This document shows positions 1-8,631 of a DNA stretch of 64,000 nt, in pieces. A program made the position numbers and the translations under genes. Numbering within the stretch: position 1 is the first letter of the stretch; each line of letters opens with the position of its first letter. The notes beneath the pieces are model-generated. The model saw nothing but the letters and a program-made list of their open reading frames with translations. It searched no databases and was not told the origin of the DNA. The DNA is taken from positions 868,001-932,000 of the forward strand of contig NZ_UGGU01000003.1 in assembly GCF_900450765.1 (NCBI RefSeq), read 5' to 3'. Origin of the DNA: Fusobacterium necrogenes. GTDB lineage: Bacteria > Fusobacteriota > Fusobacteriia > Fusobacteriales > Fusobacteriaceae.

Positions 1-80
1 CCATCTATCCCCTCAACTTTAAATACTTCAAAGGCAGTCTTATATACTTGTTCCTTCGTAAATATTGGTTTTTTTGGCAT
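1..80 (-). CDS. TetR/AcrR-like transcriptional regulator, N-terminus only (cut by window edge)
   Basis: Only the first 26 codons are present; the gene runs off the left edge. The visible start MPKKPIFTKEQVYKTAFEVF followed by KVEGIDG looks like helix 1 of a TetR-type DNA-binding domain. The ATG is preceded by an AGGAGG-type ribosome binding site at about 87-94. It lies 26 bp downstream of the FadL-like porin on the same strand, so the two are probably cotranscribed. The family call rests on a short N-terminal fragment and the ligand is unknown. Confidence 0.6.
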   Translation of the reverse strand, partial: MPKKPIFTKEQVYKTAFEVFKVEGID

Positions 81-105
81 ATGCTTTCCTCCTTAACAAA
101 TTCTA

Positions 106-1476
106 TTAAAATCTCTTAGTATATGATACTCCAAAGGCAGTTATACTCTTATCATATGATGGATTAGGTACTGCTCCTTGATATTTAATATCATAATGTC
201 CATTTTCTGAATCATAGAAGAAATGACATACTGTAAATACCCATTCAGTAGTTTCATCTGGATTATATTTTAATCCTGTTCCTAATGTTACAGAGTTTAG
301 TGCATACTCTACATCATCATAAGAAGTAACCTTTGCTCCTGTATCTGCATAGTTAATACTTCCAAGTACAGCCCACTTAGGAGAAAATCTATACTCTGTT
401 CCTAATGCTAATTCCCAACCATTATCATATTCTGCTTCTAATCCTTTTAATGGTACTCCACCTAGATTTCCACTTCCAGCTACTCTATCCATTTTAGCAT
501 CTTTATTAAAATAGTAGTTTCCAGATAAACCTACTATCCAATTATCTGTAACCTTATATGACATACCTGCTGCTAAAATAGCTGGTAAATCTCTCCTTAT
601 TTTAGTTCCAGGCATATATTCTGGATAGAAATTTCCAAATCCTAAATCTAAAATTCCAGGTATTACGACATTATTATAACTTCCTTTTGCCTCAAAATTT
701 AATTTTACTCTACTATCATATCTCATAGATAAATTTAGTTTTTCATTAACTTGATAATTTGCTCCTAGTTGAAAACCATAACCCCAAGCTGTTCTCTCTG
801 AATCTATATCAGCATGCAATTTCCCACTAAATTTTGCATCAATAAGTGCTTGTGTAGCTAGATCTGTACTTTTTAAATTTAAATCTCCTTTTAACTCTCT
901 AATCCCATAAACTAATCTACCAGCTGCTGATAATGATAACTTATTATCTACTTTCCAAACTTTTCCTAAAGTAGTTTGAGCATAAAGATTTTTTCCCTCT
1001 GCTGATGAACCTGCATCTTTTAAATCTTTAATTGCTCCAACACCAGAAATAGAAATTCCACCCATTGCATTCACTATGTCAGGAATTACAGCTGTACCAG
1101 CTACACCATTATCATATTTAAGATCTCCTCCACCTGCTATTCCTCCAAATGTCCAATAAAGGGTGGAATCATCTTCTACTCTATACAAAGCAAAGTTAGG
1201 GATAGGTTGAAATAAGTCAGCCTTATACTCTTCCCCTTTATATTCCATTTTCTCATGTCCAACAGCTAATTGAGCTCCTATATGAACATAAATTCCCTTT
1301 TCTAAATTTATAATACCAGCTGGGTTATAATAAACAGAAGCATTGTTTATCATTCCATTTTGAGCTTGGTTTCCTAAATATTCTGTTGTATATGTTTGAA
1401 TGTGGTCGATAGAAGCTCCATAAGCCACTGATGTCAATACAGTAGTTAGAGCTAATAATCCTAATCTTTTTTTCAT
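106..1476 (-). CDS. Outer membrane protein transport protein, OmpP1/FadL/TodX family
   Basis: Predicted outer-membrane beta-barrel of the FadL family, which moves hydrophobic compounds such as long-chain fatty acids across the outer membrane. I start it at an internal ATG (MKKRLGLLALTT...) because AGGAGG lies a few bases upstream at about 1481-1486 and a classical signal peptide follows, with likely cleavage after SVAYG. The longer reading frame would add nine residues before the signal peptide. The early block NASVYYNPAGI is the FadL family hallmark. The chain ends in KRF with a terminal aromatic residue, as expected for BAM-inserted barrels. Length is about 456 aa, normal for the family. 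The substrate is not known. Confidence 0.85.
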   Translation of the reverse strand: MKKRLGLLALTTVLTSVAYGASIDHIQTYTTEYLGNQAQNGMINNASVYYNPAGIINLEKGIYVHIGAQLAVGHEKMEYKGEEYKADLFQPIPNFALYRVEDDSTLYWTFGGIAGGGDLKYDNGVAGTAVIPDIVNAMGGISISGVGAIKDLKDAGSSAEGKNLYAQTTLGKVWKVDNKLSLSAAGRLVYGIRELKGDLNLKSTDLATQALIDAKFSGKLHADIDSERTAWGYGFQLGANYQVNEKLNLSMRYDSRVKLNFEAKGSYNNVVIPGILDLGFGNFYPEYMPGTKIRRDLPAILAAGMSYKVTDNWIVGLSGNYYFNKDAKMDRVAGSGNLGGVPLKGLEAEYDNGWELALGTEYRFSPKWAVLGSINYADTGAKVTSYDDVEYALNSVTLGTGLKYNPDETTEWVFTVCHFFYDSENGHYDIKYQGAVPNPSYDKSITAFGVSYTKRF

Positions 1477-1564
1477 TTTTCCTCCTACTATCTTTAATAA
1501 CATATGTAATATATCATTTTTTCTTTAATATTTTATTAAATAAAGATTAAAATTTTTTAATTTT

Positions 1565-3520
1565 TTAGATAGTTTGAGAAATTAAACCTTTATTATAAGC
1601 ATTTAAAAGTTTCTTTAAATCATTTACTTGAGTTTGTAGTTCTTTTCCTATATCTGTGTCTTTTACTCTTATTCTATTTACACTTGTATCCTCTATTAAT
1701 CTTGTAGATGAGATAATATCTCTTCCCTCTTTTACAGCTTTTTCTACTGATTCAAAAGGTTCATGAGCTACTATTTTAAGTCCATAAGAGTTATATATAA
1801 GAGTATACCCAGCTATACCTGTTTCTTTTTGGTAAGCTTTAGAAAATCCCCCATCTATTATATACAACTTTCCATTAGCTTTTACAGGACTCTCTCCTTT
1901 AAGAGTCTTTACAGGTACATGTCCATTTATAATATGTGATATATTGGGATTTAATCCAAATTCTTCTAATATTTTTCTACAAATACTCTCTTCATTACAA
2001 TAACTATAATATGGATTTTTTCTCTCTACATGTATACTCTTATCATCTATAAAATATCTTTCAAAAGTTTTCATAGCATCTTTACCAAAAAGTGGAGAAT
2101 TTTTTCCACACCATAAATACCATAAAAAATCATTATAAAATATTTTCTTATCCTTTTTCTTCCTATAATAATAAGCTTCTCTTACAAGCTCCTCTATTTT
2201 ATCTAAATATTTTTTTCCTTTTAATTTTTCTCCAAGAAGAGTAACTTCTCTTAGCTCCCCACCTTCATTAAGAGGAATACAACCATGATAAAGTAGATTA
2301 GAGTTATATTTTAGATAGACACTTCCATTAGTAAAGAAAAACTCTATATGTTTTTGTAATCTTTCACTATTTACAAAAAATCTCTCTAATTTTTCCATTA
2401 CATCTTCCTCTTCCTTTGTAAGAAGATATGGGTTTTCTCTATCTATTGTAGGAAAGTTTCTATCGTTTAATTCATACTCCTTTCCCTCTACCTCTACTAC
2501 TCCTCTATCAAAATCTATCTTATCTAAAAGCTGTCTATCCATCAAATCAAAATCTGGATTTCTTTTTGCCATCTCTCCTTCTACTTTAAATTGTATTATA
2601 GAGATAGCCTTATGTATTTGAGCCATCAAATGACTCTTTCTCTCTCCCTTAGGAATAAAGTTTTTACACTCATCATCTCCATAAGTTTCCATAGCAAAGG
2701 TAGCTAATGGAAGCATATTTATTCCATAAGCTTCCTCTAATATATCTGTATTGGAATATCTAGCACAAATTCTTACTACATTGGCAATACAAGCTCTATT
2801 TCCAAGCCCTGCTCCTATCCACAACATATCATGGTTACCCCATTGAATATCAGTGTTATGATGTTTCATAAGTGAATCCATAATTAAATGTGGACTACTT
2901 CCTCTATCATAAATATCTCCTATTATATGTAGTTTATCTATCATAAGTCTTTGTATCAAATCGGCTATTGCTTTTATAAACTCCTTAGCTCTTCCGATAG
3001 AGATGATAGTATCTATAATATTTTCTACATACTCTTTTCTATTTGGTAACTCTTTTCTTTCATAGATTAGCTCTTGTAATACATAAGCAAAATCTTGTGG
3101 CATAGCTTTTCTTACCTTTGAACTTGTATATTTAGAAGCTGTCATACTACATACCTCTATCATTCTATATATAGTGTTCTTTAGCCATTTATCTAAATTT
3201 TGCCCATTTTTCATTATATAATCTACCTTTTTAGTAGGATAATATATGACACTAGCTAACTCTTTTTTTTCATAATTACTTAGCTCATCTTTAAATATAT
3301 CATTTATCTTCTCTTTTATAGTTCCAGAACCATTTTTTAACACATGATGAAAAGCGTCGTACTCACCATGTATATCTGTTAAGAAATGTTCTGTTCCCTT
3401 TGGCAAATTCAATATTGCTTGTAAGTTGATTATCTCTGTTGTAGTTTCAGAGATATTTCTAAATTTTGTAGATAACAGTTTTAAATATTTTAGCTCTAAA
3501 TTCTCATCTCTATTACCCAT
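1565..3520 (-). CDS. fbp: Fructose-1,6-bisphosphatase, class III (Firmicute type)
   Basis: Hydrolyses fructose 1,6-bisphosphate to fructose 6-phosphate in gluconeogenesis. At 651 aa it matches the long class III family, which has a metallophosphoesterase core. Visible core motifs are FLTDIHGEYDAF near the N-terminus, IIGDIYDRGSSP, QWGNHDMLWIG and a late NGHVPVK; these are the metal-binding Asp/His/Asn blocks. An AGGAGAG ribosome binding site precedes the ATG. It lies downstream of ppdK, separated by an intrinsic terminator, in a small gluconeogenesis cluster. Class III Fbp is typical of Firmicutes and Fusobacteria. Confidence 0.95.
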   Translation of the reverse strand: MGNRDENLELKYLKLLSTKFRNISETTTEIINLQAILNLPKGTEHFLTDIHGEYDAFHHVLKNGSGTIKEKINDIFKDELSNYEKKELASVIYYPTKKVDYIMKNGQNLDKWLKNTIYRMIEVCSMTASKYTSSKVRKAMPQDFAYVLQELIYERKELPNRKEYVENIIDTIISIGRAKEFIKAIADLIQRLMIDKLHIIGDIYDRGSSPHLIMDSLMKHHNTDIQWGNHDMLWIGAGLGNRACIANVVRICARYSNTDILEEAYGINMLPLATFAMETYGDDECKNFIPKGERKSHLMAQIHKAISIIQFKVEGEMAKRNPDFDLMDRQLLDKIDFDRGVVEVEGKEYELNDRNFPTIDRENPYLLTKEEEDVMEKLERFFVNSERLQKHIEFFFTNGSVYLKYNSNLLYHGCIPLNEGGELREVTLLGEKLKGKKYLDKIEELVREAYYYRKKKDKKIFYNDFLWYLWCGKNSPLFGKDAMKTFERYFIDDKSIHVERKNPYYSYCNEESICRKILEEFGLNPNISHIINGHVPVKTLKGESPVKANGKLYIIDGGFSKAYQKETGIAGYTLIYNSYGLKIVAHEPFESVEKAVKEGRDIISSTRLIEDTSVNRIRVKDTDIGKELQTQVNDLKKLLNAYNKGLISQTI

Positions 3521-3552
3521 ATTCTCTCCTTAATTTCTGTATTTTATTATAA

Positions 3553-3602
3553 AAAGAAAACTAAGAATTGCTTCAAAACTCCACAATTCTTTAGTTTTCT
3601 TT
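3553..3602 (-). terminator. Intrinsic terminator of ppdK; short member of a palindromic repeat family
   Basis: A perfect-looking 18-nt left arm at 3553-3570 pairs with 3584-3602 around a 13-nt loop. On the minus strand it is followed by a T-rich run just after the ppdK stop. The same arms (AAGAAAACTAAGAATTG type) recur at 57.35 kb, where about 130 nt of extra palindrome occupies the loop. Confidence 0.8.
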
Positions 3603-3607
3603 ATTTT

Positions 3608-6175
3608 CTATCTTCTATATTTTATATGACTTTGAGCTGCAGCAACTATAGCTACTAAAACTCTAAATGGAGAACAACTTACATAATCTAATCCTACTTG
3701 TTCAAAGAACTCTATACTCTTAGGGTCTCCACCATGCTCTCCACATACTCCCATCTCTATATGTGGATTTTTTCTTCCAAGTTCTACAGCTAGTTTTACT
3801 AATTTTCCTACTCCTCTTTCATCTATTGTTGCAAAAGGTTCAACTTTTAATATTCCATTCTCATAATACTCTGGCATAAATTTAACTGAGTCATCTCTTG
3901 AAAGTCCCATAGTAGTTTGAGTTAAGTCATTAGTTCCAAATGAGAAGAAATCCACCTCTGCTCCTATCTCATCAGCAAGTAAACAAGCTCTTGGAGTTTC
4001 CATCATAGTTCCTAGTTTATAATCTATTCTCATACCTTGCTCTTCAAATACCTTTTCTATCTCTGTAATTAGATTTTTCTTAATAAATAACAACTCTTTT
4101 GCTCCTATTATTAAAGGTATCATTATCTCAGGTTTAACATCTAATCCCTCTCTCTTACATTGTATTCCAGCTTCTATTATTGCTCTAGCTTGTACATTAT
4201 ATAATTCTGGACGAGTTACAGCAAGCCTACATCCTCTATGTCCTAACATAGGGTTTTCATCTTTTAGATTTCTTACTCTTCTCTCTATCTCTTCAAGAGA
4301 TACTCCTAGAATTTCAGCCATCTTCTCTTTATCCTTTTGCTCTTTTGGTAAAAATTCATGTAAAGGTGGGTCAAGAAGTCTTACTATGACTACATCATTT
4401 TCTACTACTTTAAATATGTTATAGAAATCCTCTCTTTGTAATTGGTGCATCTTTTCTAAGGCTCTTGCTACCTCATCAGTATCATGGCTAAGTATCATAC
4501 CTCTAATTGTCCAAATTTTATCTTTTTGGAAAAACATATGCTCAGTTCTACAAAGTCCTATTCCCTCAGCTCCAAATCCTTTTCCTAATTGAGCATCTGT
4601 TACTGTATCAGCATTCATTCTTATTCCTAATCTTTTTATCTCTTTACACCAACTTACAAACTCTTTTAAGTTATCATCAAATTGTGGCTTTGTAAGTCCT
4701 ACTTTTCCAAGATAAATCTCTCCTGTATATCCACTTATTGAGATAAATTCTCCCTCTTTTACTGTATAACCATTGATTGTCATCTCTCTTCTTATATCAT
4801 CTATCTTGATATCTCCACAACCTGTTACACAACATTTTCCCATACCTCTTGCCACAACAGCTCCGTGAGAAGTTGCTCCACCTTTTACTGTTACTATTCC
4901 TTGAGCTAAACTTATTCCTTTGATATCTTCTGGAGATGTTTCCTCTCTTACAAGTATAGTCATCTCTTTAGTGTGCACTCTTTCAGAAGCAAATACCACT
5001 CTACCAATAGCTACTCCAGCAGAACCAGCTAATCCTTTACCTAATAGTGTAGCATTTTTTAAAGCAGCTGGTTCAAAGTTTCCATGTAATAATTGTGGTA
5101 GTACAGCAGGATCTACTTTCATTATTGCTTCCTCTTTAGTTAAAAGTCCCTCTTTTACCATATCTACAGCAATTTTTATAGCTGCATATGGACTTCTCTT
5201 ACCATTTCTTGTTTGTAATAAGAAAAGTTTTCCATCTTCGATAGTAAACTCTATATCTTGCATATCTTTATTATGCTTTTCCAATATGCAAGCTATTTTT
5301 ACAAACTCTTCATATATATCTGGTAATTCCTCTCTTAATCTTTCAATTGCTTCTGGAGTTCTTATACCCGCTACTATATCTTCTCCTTGAGCTTTTAACA
5401 AATATTCACCAAAAATATTCTTTTCTCCAGTAGACGGATTTCTAGTAAAAGCAACTCCTGTTCCAGATTTTTCATTTAAATTACCAAATACCATCTCTTG
5501 AATAACAACTGCAGTTCCCATACTATCATCTATTCTATTTATTCTTCTATATACTTTTGCCCTTTCATTTTCCCAAGATTTAAATATAGAATTTATAGCC
5601 ATAAATAGTTGCTCTTTAGCACTCTCTGGAAAAAATTCACCAGTTTCTTCCCAATACATAATCTTGGCTTTATTTATTAATTCCAAATTAGAAAGTCTTC
5701 CTTTTAATTTTTCTCTAAGTTTAAAAAATAATTCTTTTTCTACCCCCATTACTATTTCGGAAAACATTTGAATAAATCTAAAATACAAATCATATACAAA
5801 ATCTTCATCTTTGAATATTTCTATCATCTTTTTAGCAGTCTCATCATTCATTCCTAAATTTAATATTGTATCCATCATTCCAGGCATAGATACAGGTGCT
5901 CCAGACCTTACTGAAACTAATAATGGATGTTCTCCCTCAAAACTTTTTCCAGTTAATTTCTCTAGTTTATCTATTTGTTCTAATATCTCTTTTTTTAATT
6001 CTGTACTTAAAACTCTTTCATTTTTATAGTATTCTTTACAAGCTTCAGTAGATATTATTATTCCTTCTGGAATAGGTAACCCTATACTTTTCATCTCTGA
6101 TAAATTTCCACCTTTTCCTCCCAATAAATTTATCATGTTCTTATTTCCTTCTGCAAATAAATAAACTTTCTTCAT
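3608..6175 (-). CDS. ppdK: Pyruvate, phosphate dikinase
   Basis: Interconverts pyruvate + ATP + Pi and PEP + AMP + PPi. At 855 aa it is close to the usual ~875 aa. Order of domains: N-terminal ATP-grasp (GGKGGNLSEM at 18-27; SVRSGAPVSMPGMMDT at 88-103), swivelling phosphohistidine domain with catalytic His438 in GGATSHGAVVARG, and a C-terminal PEP/pyruvate TIM barrel with the GVCGEHGGDP catalytic Cys block near the end. It starts 11 bp after the CcpN-like regulator gene on the same strand, so the two probably form an operon. fbp follows after a terminator. This context points to regulated PEP synthesis. Confidence 0.97.
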   Translation of the reverse strand: MKKVYLFAEGNKNMINLLGGKGGNLSEMKSIGLPIPEGIIISTEACKEYYKNERVLSTELKKEILEQIDKLEKLTGKSFEGEHPLLVSVRSGAPVSMPGMMDTILNLGMNDETAKKMIEIFKDEDFVYDLYFRFIQMFSEIVMGVEKELFFKLREKLKGRLSNLELINKAKIMYWEETGEFFPESAKEQLFMAINSIFKSWENERAKVYRRINRIDDSMGTAVVIQEMVFGNLNEKSGTGVAFTRNPSTGEKNIFGEYLLKAQGEDIVAGIRTPEAIERLREELPDIYEEFVKIACILEKHNKDMQDIEFTIEDGKLFLLQTRNGKRSPYAAIKIAVDMVKEGLLTKEEAIMKVDPAVLPQLLHGNFEPAALKNATLLGKGLAGSAGVAIGRVVFASERVHTKEMTILVREETSPEDIKGISLAQGIVTVKGGATSHGAVVARGMGKCCVTGCGDIKIDDIRREMTINGYTVKEGEFISISGYTGEIYLGKVGLTKPQFDDNLKEFVSWCKEIKRLGIRMNADTVTDAQLGKGFGAEGIGLCRTEHMFFQKDKIWTIRGMILSHDTDEVARALEKMHQLQREDFYNIFKVVENDVVIVRLLDPPLHEFLPKEQKDKEKMAEILGVSLEEIERRVRNLKDENPMLGHRGCRLAVTRPELYNVQARAIIEAGIQCKREGLDVKPEIMIPLIIGAKELLFIKKNLITEIEKVFEEQGMRIDYKLGTMMETPRACLLADEIGAEVDFFSFGTNDLTQTTMGLSRDDSVKFMPEYYENGILKVEPFATIDERGVGKLVKLAVELGRKNPHIEMGVCGEHGGDPKSIEFFEQVGLDYVSCSPFRVLVAIVAAAQSHIKYRR

Positions 6176-6186
6176 TTTTCCTCCTT

Positions 6187-6789
6187 TTATTTAACAACAT
6201 TTTCTAAAAATAATTTTGTTATATTAGTTTTTGTAAATCTTCCTACTAATTGATATATATTTTTTCCATTATCTTCTTTCAATCTTACTACAGGAAGGGA
6301 ATCTACCTGATGTACTATTATCTTTTTTACTGCATCTACTATATCATCATTTTCTTCACAATATACTATATTTGGCATTCTCGTCATAACCACATTAATA
6401 GGGACCTTAGTTATATCTGTTTTCCCTATTGCAATTTTTAATAAATCTTTTCTAGAAACTATCCCTACAAGATTTTCTCCTTCTACTATAAATATAGTTC
6501 CTACATCTTTAGCAAACATTTGTAAAATAGTGTCATATACTGAAATATTATTTTCAACAGAAACTACAGGCCCCATTATCTCATATATATATTTTTTTTC
6601 TTGTATTTCTTGATATACATATCCAACCTTTGGTTTTGATTTAAGTATCCCCTTTCCTGTCAAAATACAAAAATCTGTTCTTAAGGCTGATCTAGTAAGA
6701 GATAATCTTTTGGCTATAACCTCTCCTGTAATTGGCTGACTTTCTTTCACGATTTCTATAATATCTTTTTGCCGTTTAGTGATATTCAT
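6187..6789 (-). CDS. CcpN-like transcriptional regulator (HTH + paired CBS domains)
   Basis: A 200-aa protein with an N-terminal winged-helix domain (about 1-60; ITGEVIAKRLSLTRSALRTD is the recognition region) and two CBS repeats (about 70-190) ending in the VDSLPVVR type motif. This is the architecture of Bacillus CcpN, the repressor of gluconeogenic genes, whose CBS pair senses adenine nucleotides. Here the target is suggested by context: ppdK starts 11 bp downstream and fbp follows. Two identical 15-bp sites lie in its upstream region, one overlapping the predicted -10 box, which suggests autoregulation. The start has a purine-rich AGGGGGAAG ribosome binding site. Confidence 0.85.
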   Translation of the reverse strand: MNITKRQKDIIEIVKESQPITGEVIAKRLSLTRSALRTDFCILTGKGILKSKPKVGYVYQEIQEKKYIYEIMGPVVSVENNISVYDTILQMFAKDVGTIFIVEGENLVGIVSRKDLLKIAIGKTDITKVPINVVMTRMPNIVYCEENDDIVDAVKKIIVHQVDSLPVVRLKEDNGKNIYQLVGRFTKTNITKLFLENVVK

Positions 6790-6800
6790 ACTTCCCCCTT

Positions 6801-6815
6801 ATAAGTGTACATTAT
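6801..6815. promoter_or_regulatory. Candidate operator site 1 for the CcpN-like regulator
   Basis: ATAAGTGTACATTAT lies immediately upstream of the regulator's ribosome binding site. It overlaps a minus-strand TATAAT (6811-6816), the likely -10 box of the regulator-ppdK operon. The exact same 15-mer occurs again at 6887-6901. Assignment to this regulator is inference. Confidence 0.6.
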
Positions 6816-6886
6816 AATCGTTAAATTTAATCAAACACTATCTATATATCTTTATATCATTATTTAATGAATAAGTCAATAGTTTT

Positions 6887-6901
6887 ATAAGTGTACATTA
6901 T
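6887..6901. promoter_or_regulatory. Candidate operator site 2 for the CcpN-like regulator
   Basis: Second exact copy of ATAAGTGTACATTAT, in the same orientation and 86 bp from site 1 (about eight helical turns). It sits between the regulator promoter and the divergent thymidine-kinase-like gene, about 43 bp upstream of that gene's -10 box. Confidence 0.6.
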
Positions 6902-6940
6902 TTATTTTTATTAAGATAATATCTATTTTTCTATATTTTA

Positions 6941-6949
6941 TGTTATAAT
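6941..6949 (+). promoter_or_regulatory. Extended -10 promoter for the thymidine-kinase-like gene
   Basis: TGTTATAAT fits an extended -10 element (TG-N-TATAAT), about 35 bp before the start codon at 6984. No good -35 is visible, which is common for extended -10 promoters. Confidence 0.5.
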
Positions 6950-6983
6950 ATTCTAAATAGAATTTTTATATAAGGAGAAATCA

Positions 6984-7550
6984 ATGGGTAAATTTGTCTT
7001 TTATTATTCAGTAGTAGGAGCCAGAAAAAGCGCGGAGCTAATCCTTACTGCTCATAGAAATTTAATAGCTGGAAAAAAGGTAGCCGTATTTCAACCAGCC
7101 ACAAATACTAGAGATGGAGGAAAAATAAAAAGTAGAGCATTAAAAGAAGGAATGGACGCTACCATTCTTAACCATGATTTTAATCTTTACACTTGGTGGC
7201 TCGAAAATAAACCTAATCTTATCTTAATAGACGAAATCCAATTTATAACTAAAATACAAGTTAATGATTTAATTAAAATAATTAGAGATTCTAAAACATT
7301 GGTCTTTGGTTACGGTCTTATGTCAAACTTTATGGGTGAATTATTTGATACTGTTTCTTATATGCTTCCATTTGTTACTAAAATTGTAGAAATCCCAACT
7401 GTATGTGAAGTATGTGGAGATGCTAAAGCTACTATGAATATTCTAGTTGATAAAAGTCAAAATAAAAATAGTGGGGAGATAATTATAGGAAATCACTTTA
7501 AAGGTGTTTGTTTAAAATGTTTTTTAGAACATAAAGAAAATAATAAATAA
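6984..7550 (+). CDS. tdk: Thymidine kinase-like protein with altered P-loop
   Basis: Resembles the TK1/Tdk family, which phosphorylates thymidine using ATP: 188 aa, Walker B-like LILIDEIQFIT with the usual catalytic Glu, YGLxSNFxGELF lasso-type block, and a zinc-ribbon Cys pair CEVC plus CLKC at the C-terminus. The P-loop is unusual: YYSVVGARKSAEL replaces the usual YYSxMNAGKST, so the glycine before the invariant lysine is Arg. The normally conserved Arg/Asp of GLRTDFxG are Met/Asn. It may be a divergent or inactive paralog. Ribosome binding site AAGGAG precedes the start. It is divergent from the ccpN-like gene. Confidence 0.75.
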   Translation: MGKFVFYYSVVGARKSAELILTAHRNLIAGKKVAVFQPATNTRDGGKIKSRALKEGMDATILNHDFNLYTWWLENKPNLILIDEIQFITKIQVNDLIKIIRDSKTLVFGYGLMSNFMGELFDTVSYMLPFVTKIVEIPTVCEVCGDAKATMNILVDKSQNKNSGEIIIGNHFKGVCLKCFLEHKENNK

Positions 7551-7589
7551 AATTTTTATTATTTGAAATAAATTTATTATAATATAAAA

Positions 7590-7610
7590 ACTAGGGAAAA
7601 TTTCCCTAGT
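7590..7610. terminator. Bidirectional intrinsic terminator
   Basis: Inverted repeat ACTAGGG...CCCTAGT between the convergent thymidine-kinase-like gene and the YitT gene, with A/T tracts on both sides. Confidence 0.75.
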
Positions 7611-7620
7611 CTAAAATATT

Positions 7621-8475
7621 TTATTTAGAATGATATAGTGACTTAAATCCTTCTCCTAAAACTTCTGAAACATCTGATATTGTTAAAAAAGCAAAGTTAT
7701 CTATTTCTTTTACTATTGTTTTAACCTTAATTACTTCAAATTTACTCACAACACAAAAAAGTAAATCCATCTCATTTCTAGTGAATCCCCCTTGACCTTT
7801 TATAATGGTTATTCCTCTCCCAGTTTCATTCATTATTCTGACTCTTATCTCTTCAGTTTTTGTTGAAATAATAGTAATTCCCTTTGATTTTGTATATCCA
7901 TCTTGAAAATAATCTATTGTTTTAGAGACTATCATCATAGCTATTAAGGTATACATAACTATCTCTTTTCCAAAAAAAATAGCCGCAATCCCTAAAATTA
8001 CAATATCTAAAAATAACATTGTAGCCCCTAGTGAAATATTAAAATATTTATTCAATATACGAGCTATTATATCAGTTCCACCAGTTGACCCATTCACTAC
8101 AAAAATAAGACCCAAACCTACTCCAATAAAAACTCCACCATATATTGAGCCTAGCATTATATCACTATTTGGTCCTTTCCAACCCTCAGTAAGAATTATT
8201 ATAAATGATAAACAAGCTGTCCCATAAAGAGTTTTAAATAAAAAATCCTTACCTAATAATTTCCACGCTATAATAAGAAGAGGTATATTTATTACAAAAT
8301 ATGTTATTCCAACTGGTAATTTGAATAAGTAATATAGAATTAGACATATTCCAGCCACACCTCCCTCAGCTAAATGATTTGTTATAAAAAAATAATTAAT
8401 AGAAACTCCGTAAAAAAAACATCCTATTGTAATTACTATATATTCTTTTAAATAATTTAAAATTTTAGAACTCAC
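7621..8475 (-). CDS. YitT family membrane protein (DUF161 + DUF2179)
   Basis: A 284-aa protein with five or so N-terminal transmembrane helices (about 10-170) followed by a soluble DUF2179 domain (about 195-275; GRGITIIKGQGGFT is typical). Family members are common in Firmicutes and Fusobacteria, and their transport or signalling role is unresolved. The start is a GTG at 8475 with a purine-rich GAAGAAG seven bases upstream; no better in-frame ATG with a ribosome binding site is visible. It is transcribed alone and convergent with the thymidine-kinase-like gene. Confidence 0.85.
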   Translation of the reverse strand: MSSKILNYLKEYIVITIGCFFYGVSINYFFITNHLAEGGVAGICLILYYLFKLPVGITYFVINIPLLIIAWKLLGKDFLFKTLYGTACLSFIIILTEGWKGPNSDIMLGSIYGGVFIGVGLGLIFVVNGSTGGTDIIARILNKYFNISLGATMLFLDIVILGIAAIFFGKEIVMYTLIAMMIVSKTIDYFQDGYTKSKGITIISTKTEEIRVRIMNETGRGITIIKGQGGFTRNEMDLLFCVVSKFEVIKVKTIVKEIDNFAFLTISDVSEVLGEGFKSLYHSK

Positions 8476-8588
8476 TTTTTTACTTCTTCACTCCTTTCAT
8501 ATTACATATTATATTAAGTTCTTTTCTTCTATAATTCAGCAACTTCCGATTCTTAGATATGATAGTTTTTGAAAAATAATTAAGAAAA

Positions 8589-8619
8589 AAGAGTTATTAT
8601 ACTCTCTACAATAACTCTT
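8589..8619 (-). terminator. Intrinsic terminator of the decarboxylase-arginase gene
   Basis: AAGAGTTATT pairs with AATAACTCTT and is followed on the minus strand by a T run. It lies just downstream of the stop codon at 8632. Confidence 0.8.
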
Positions 8620-8631
8620 CTGAATACTTAA

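Noticed and set aside
1515-1562. Hairpin between fbp and the FadL-like gene
   Set aside because: TTTAATA/TATTAAA is a short AT-only palindrome in an AT-rich gap with no following T run; chance is likely.
4920-5390. Long plus-strand frame antisense to ppdK (156 codons)
   Set aside because: Shadow of a long conserved gene on the other strand; no ribosome binding site or recognisable protein pattern.
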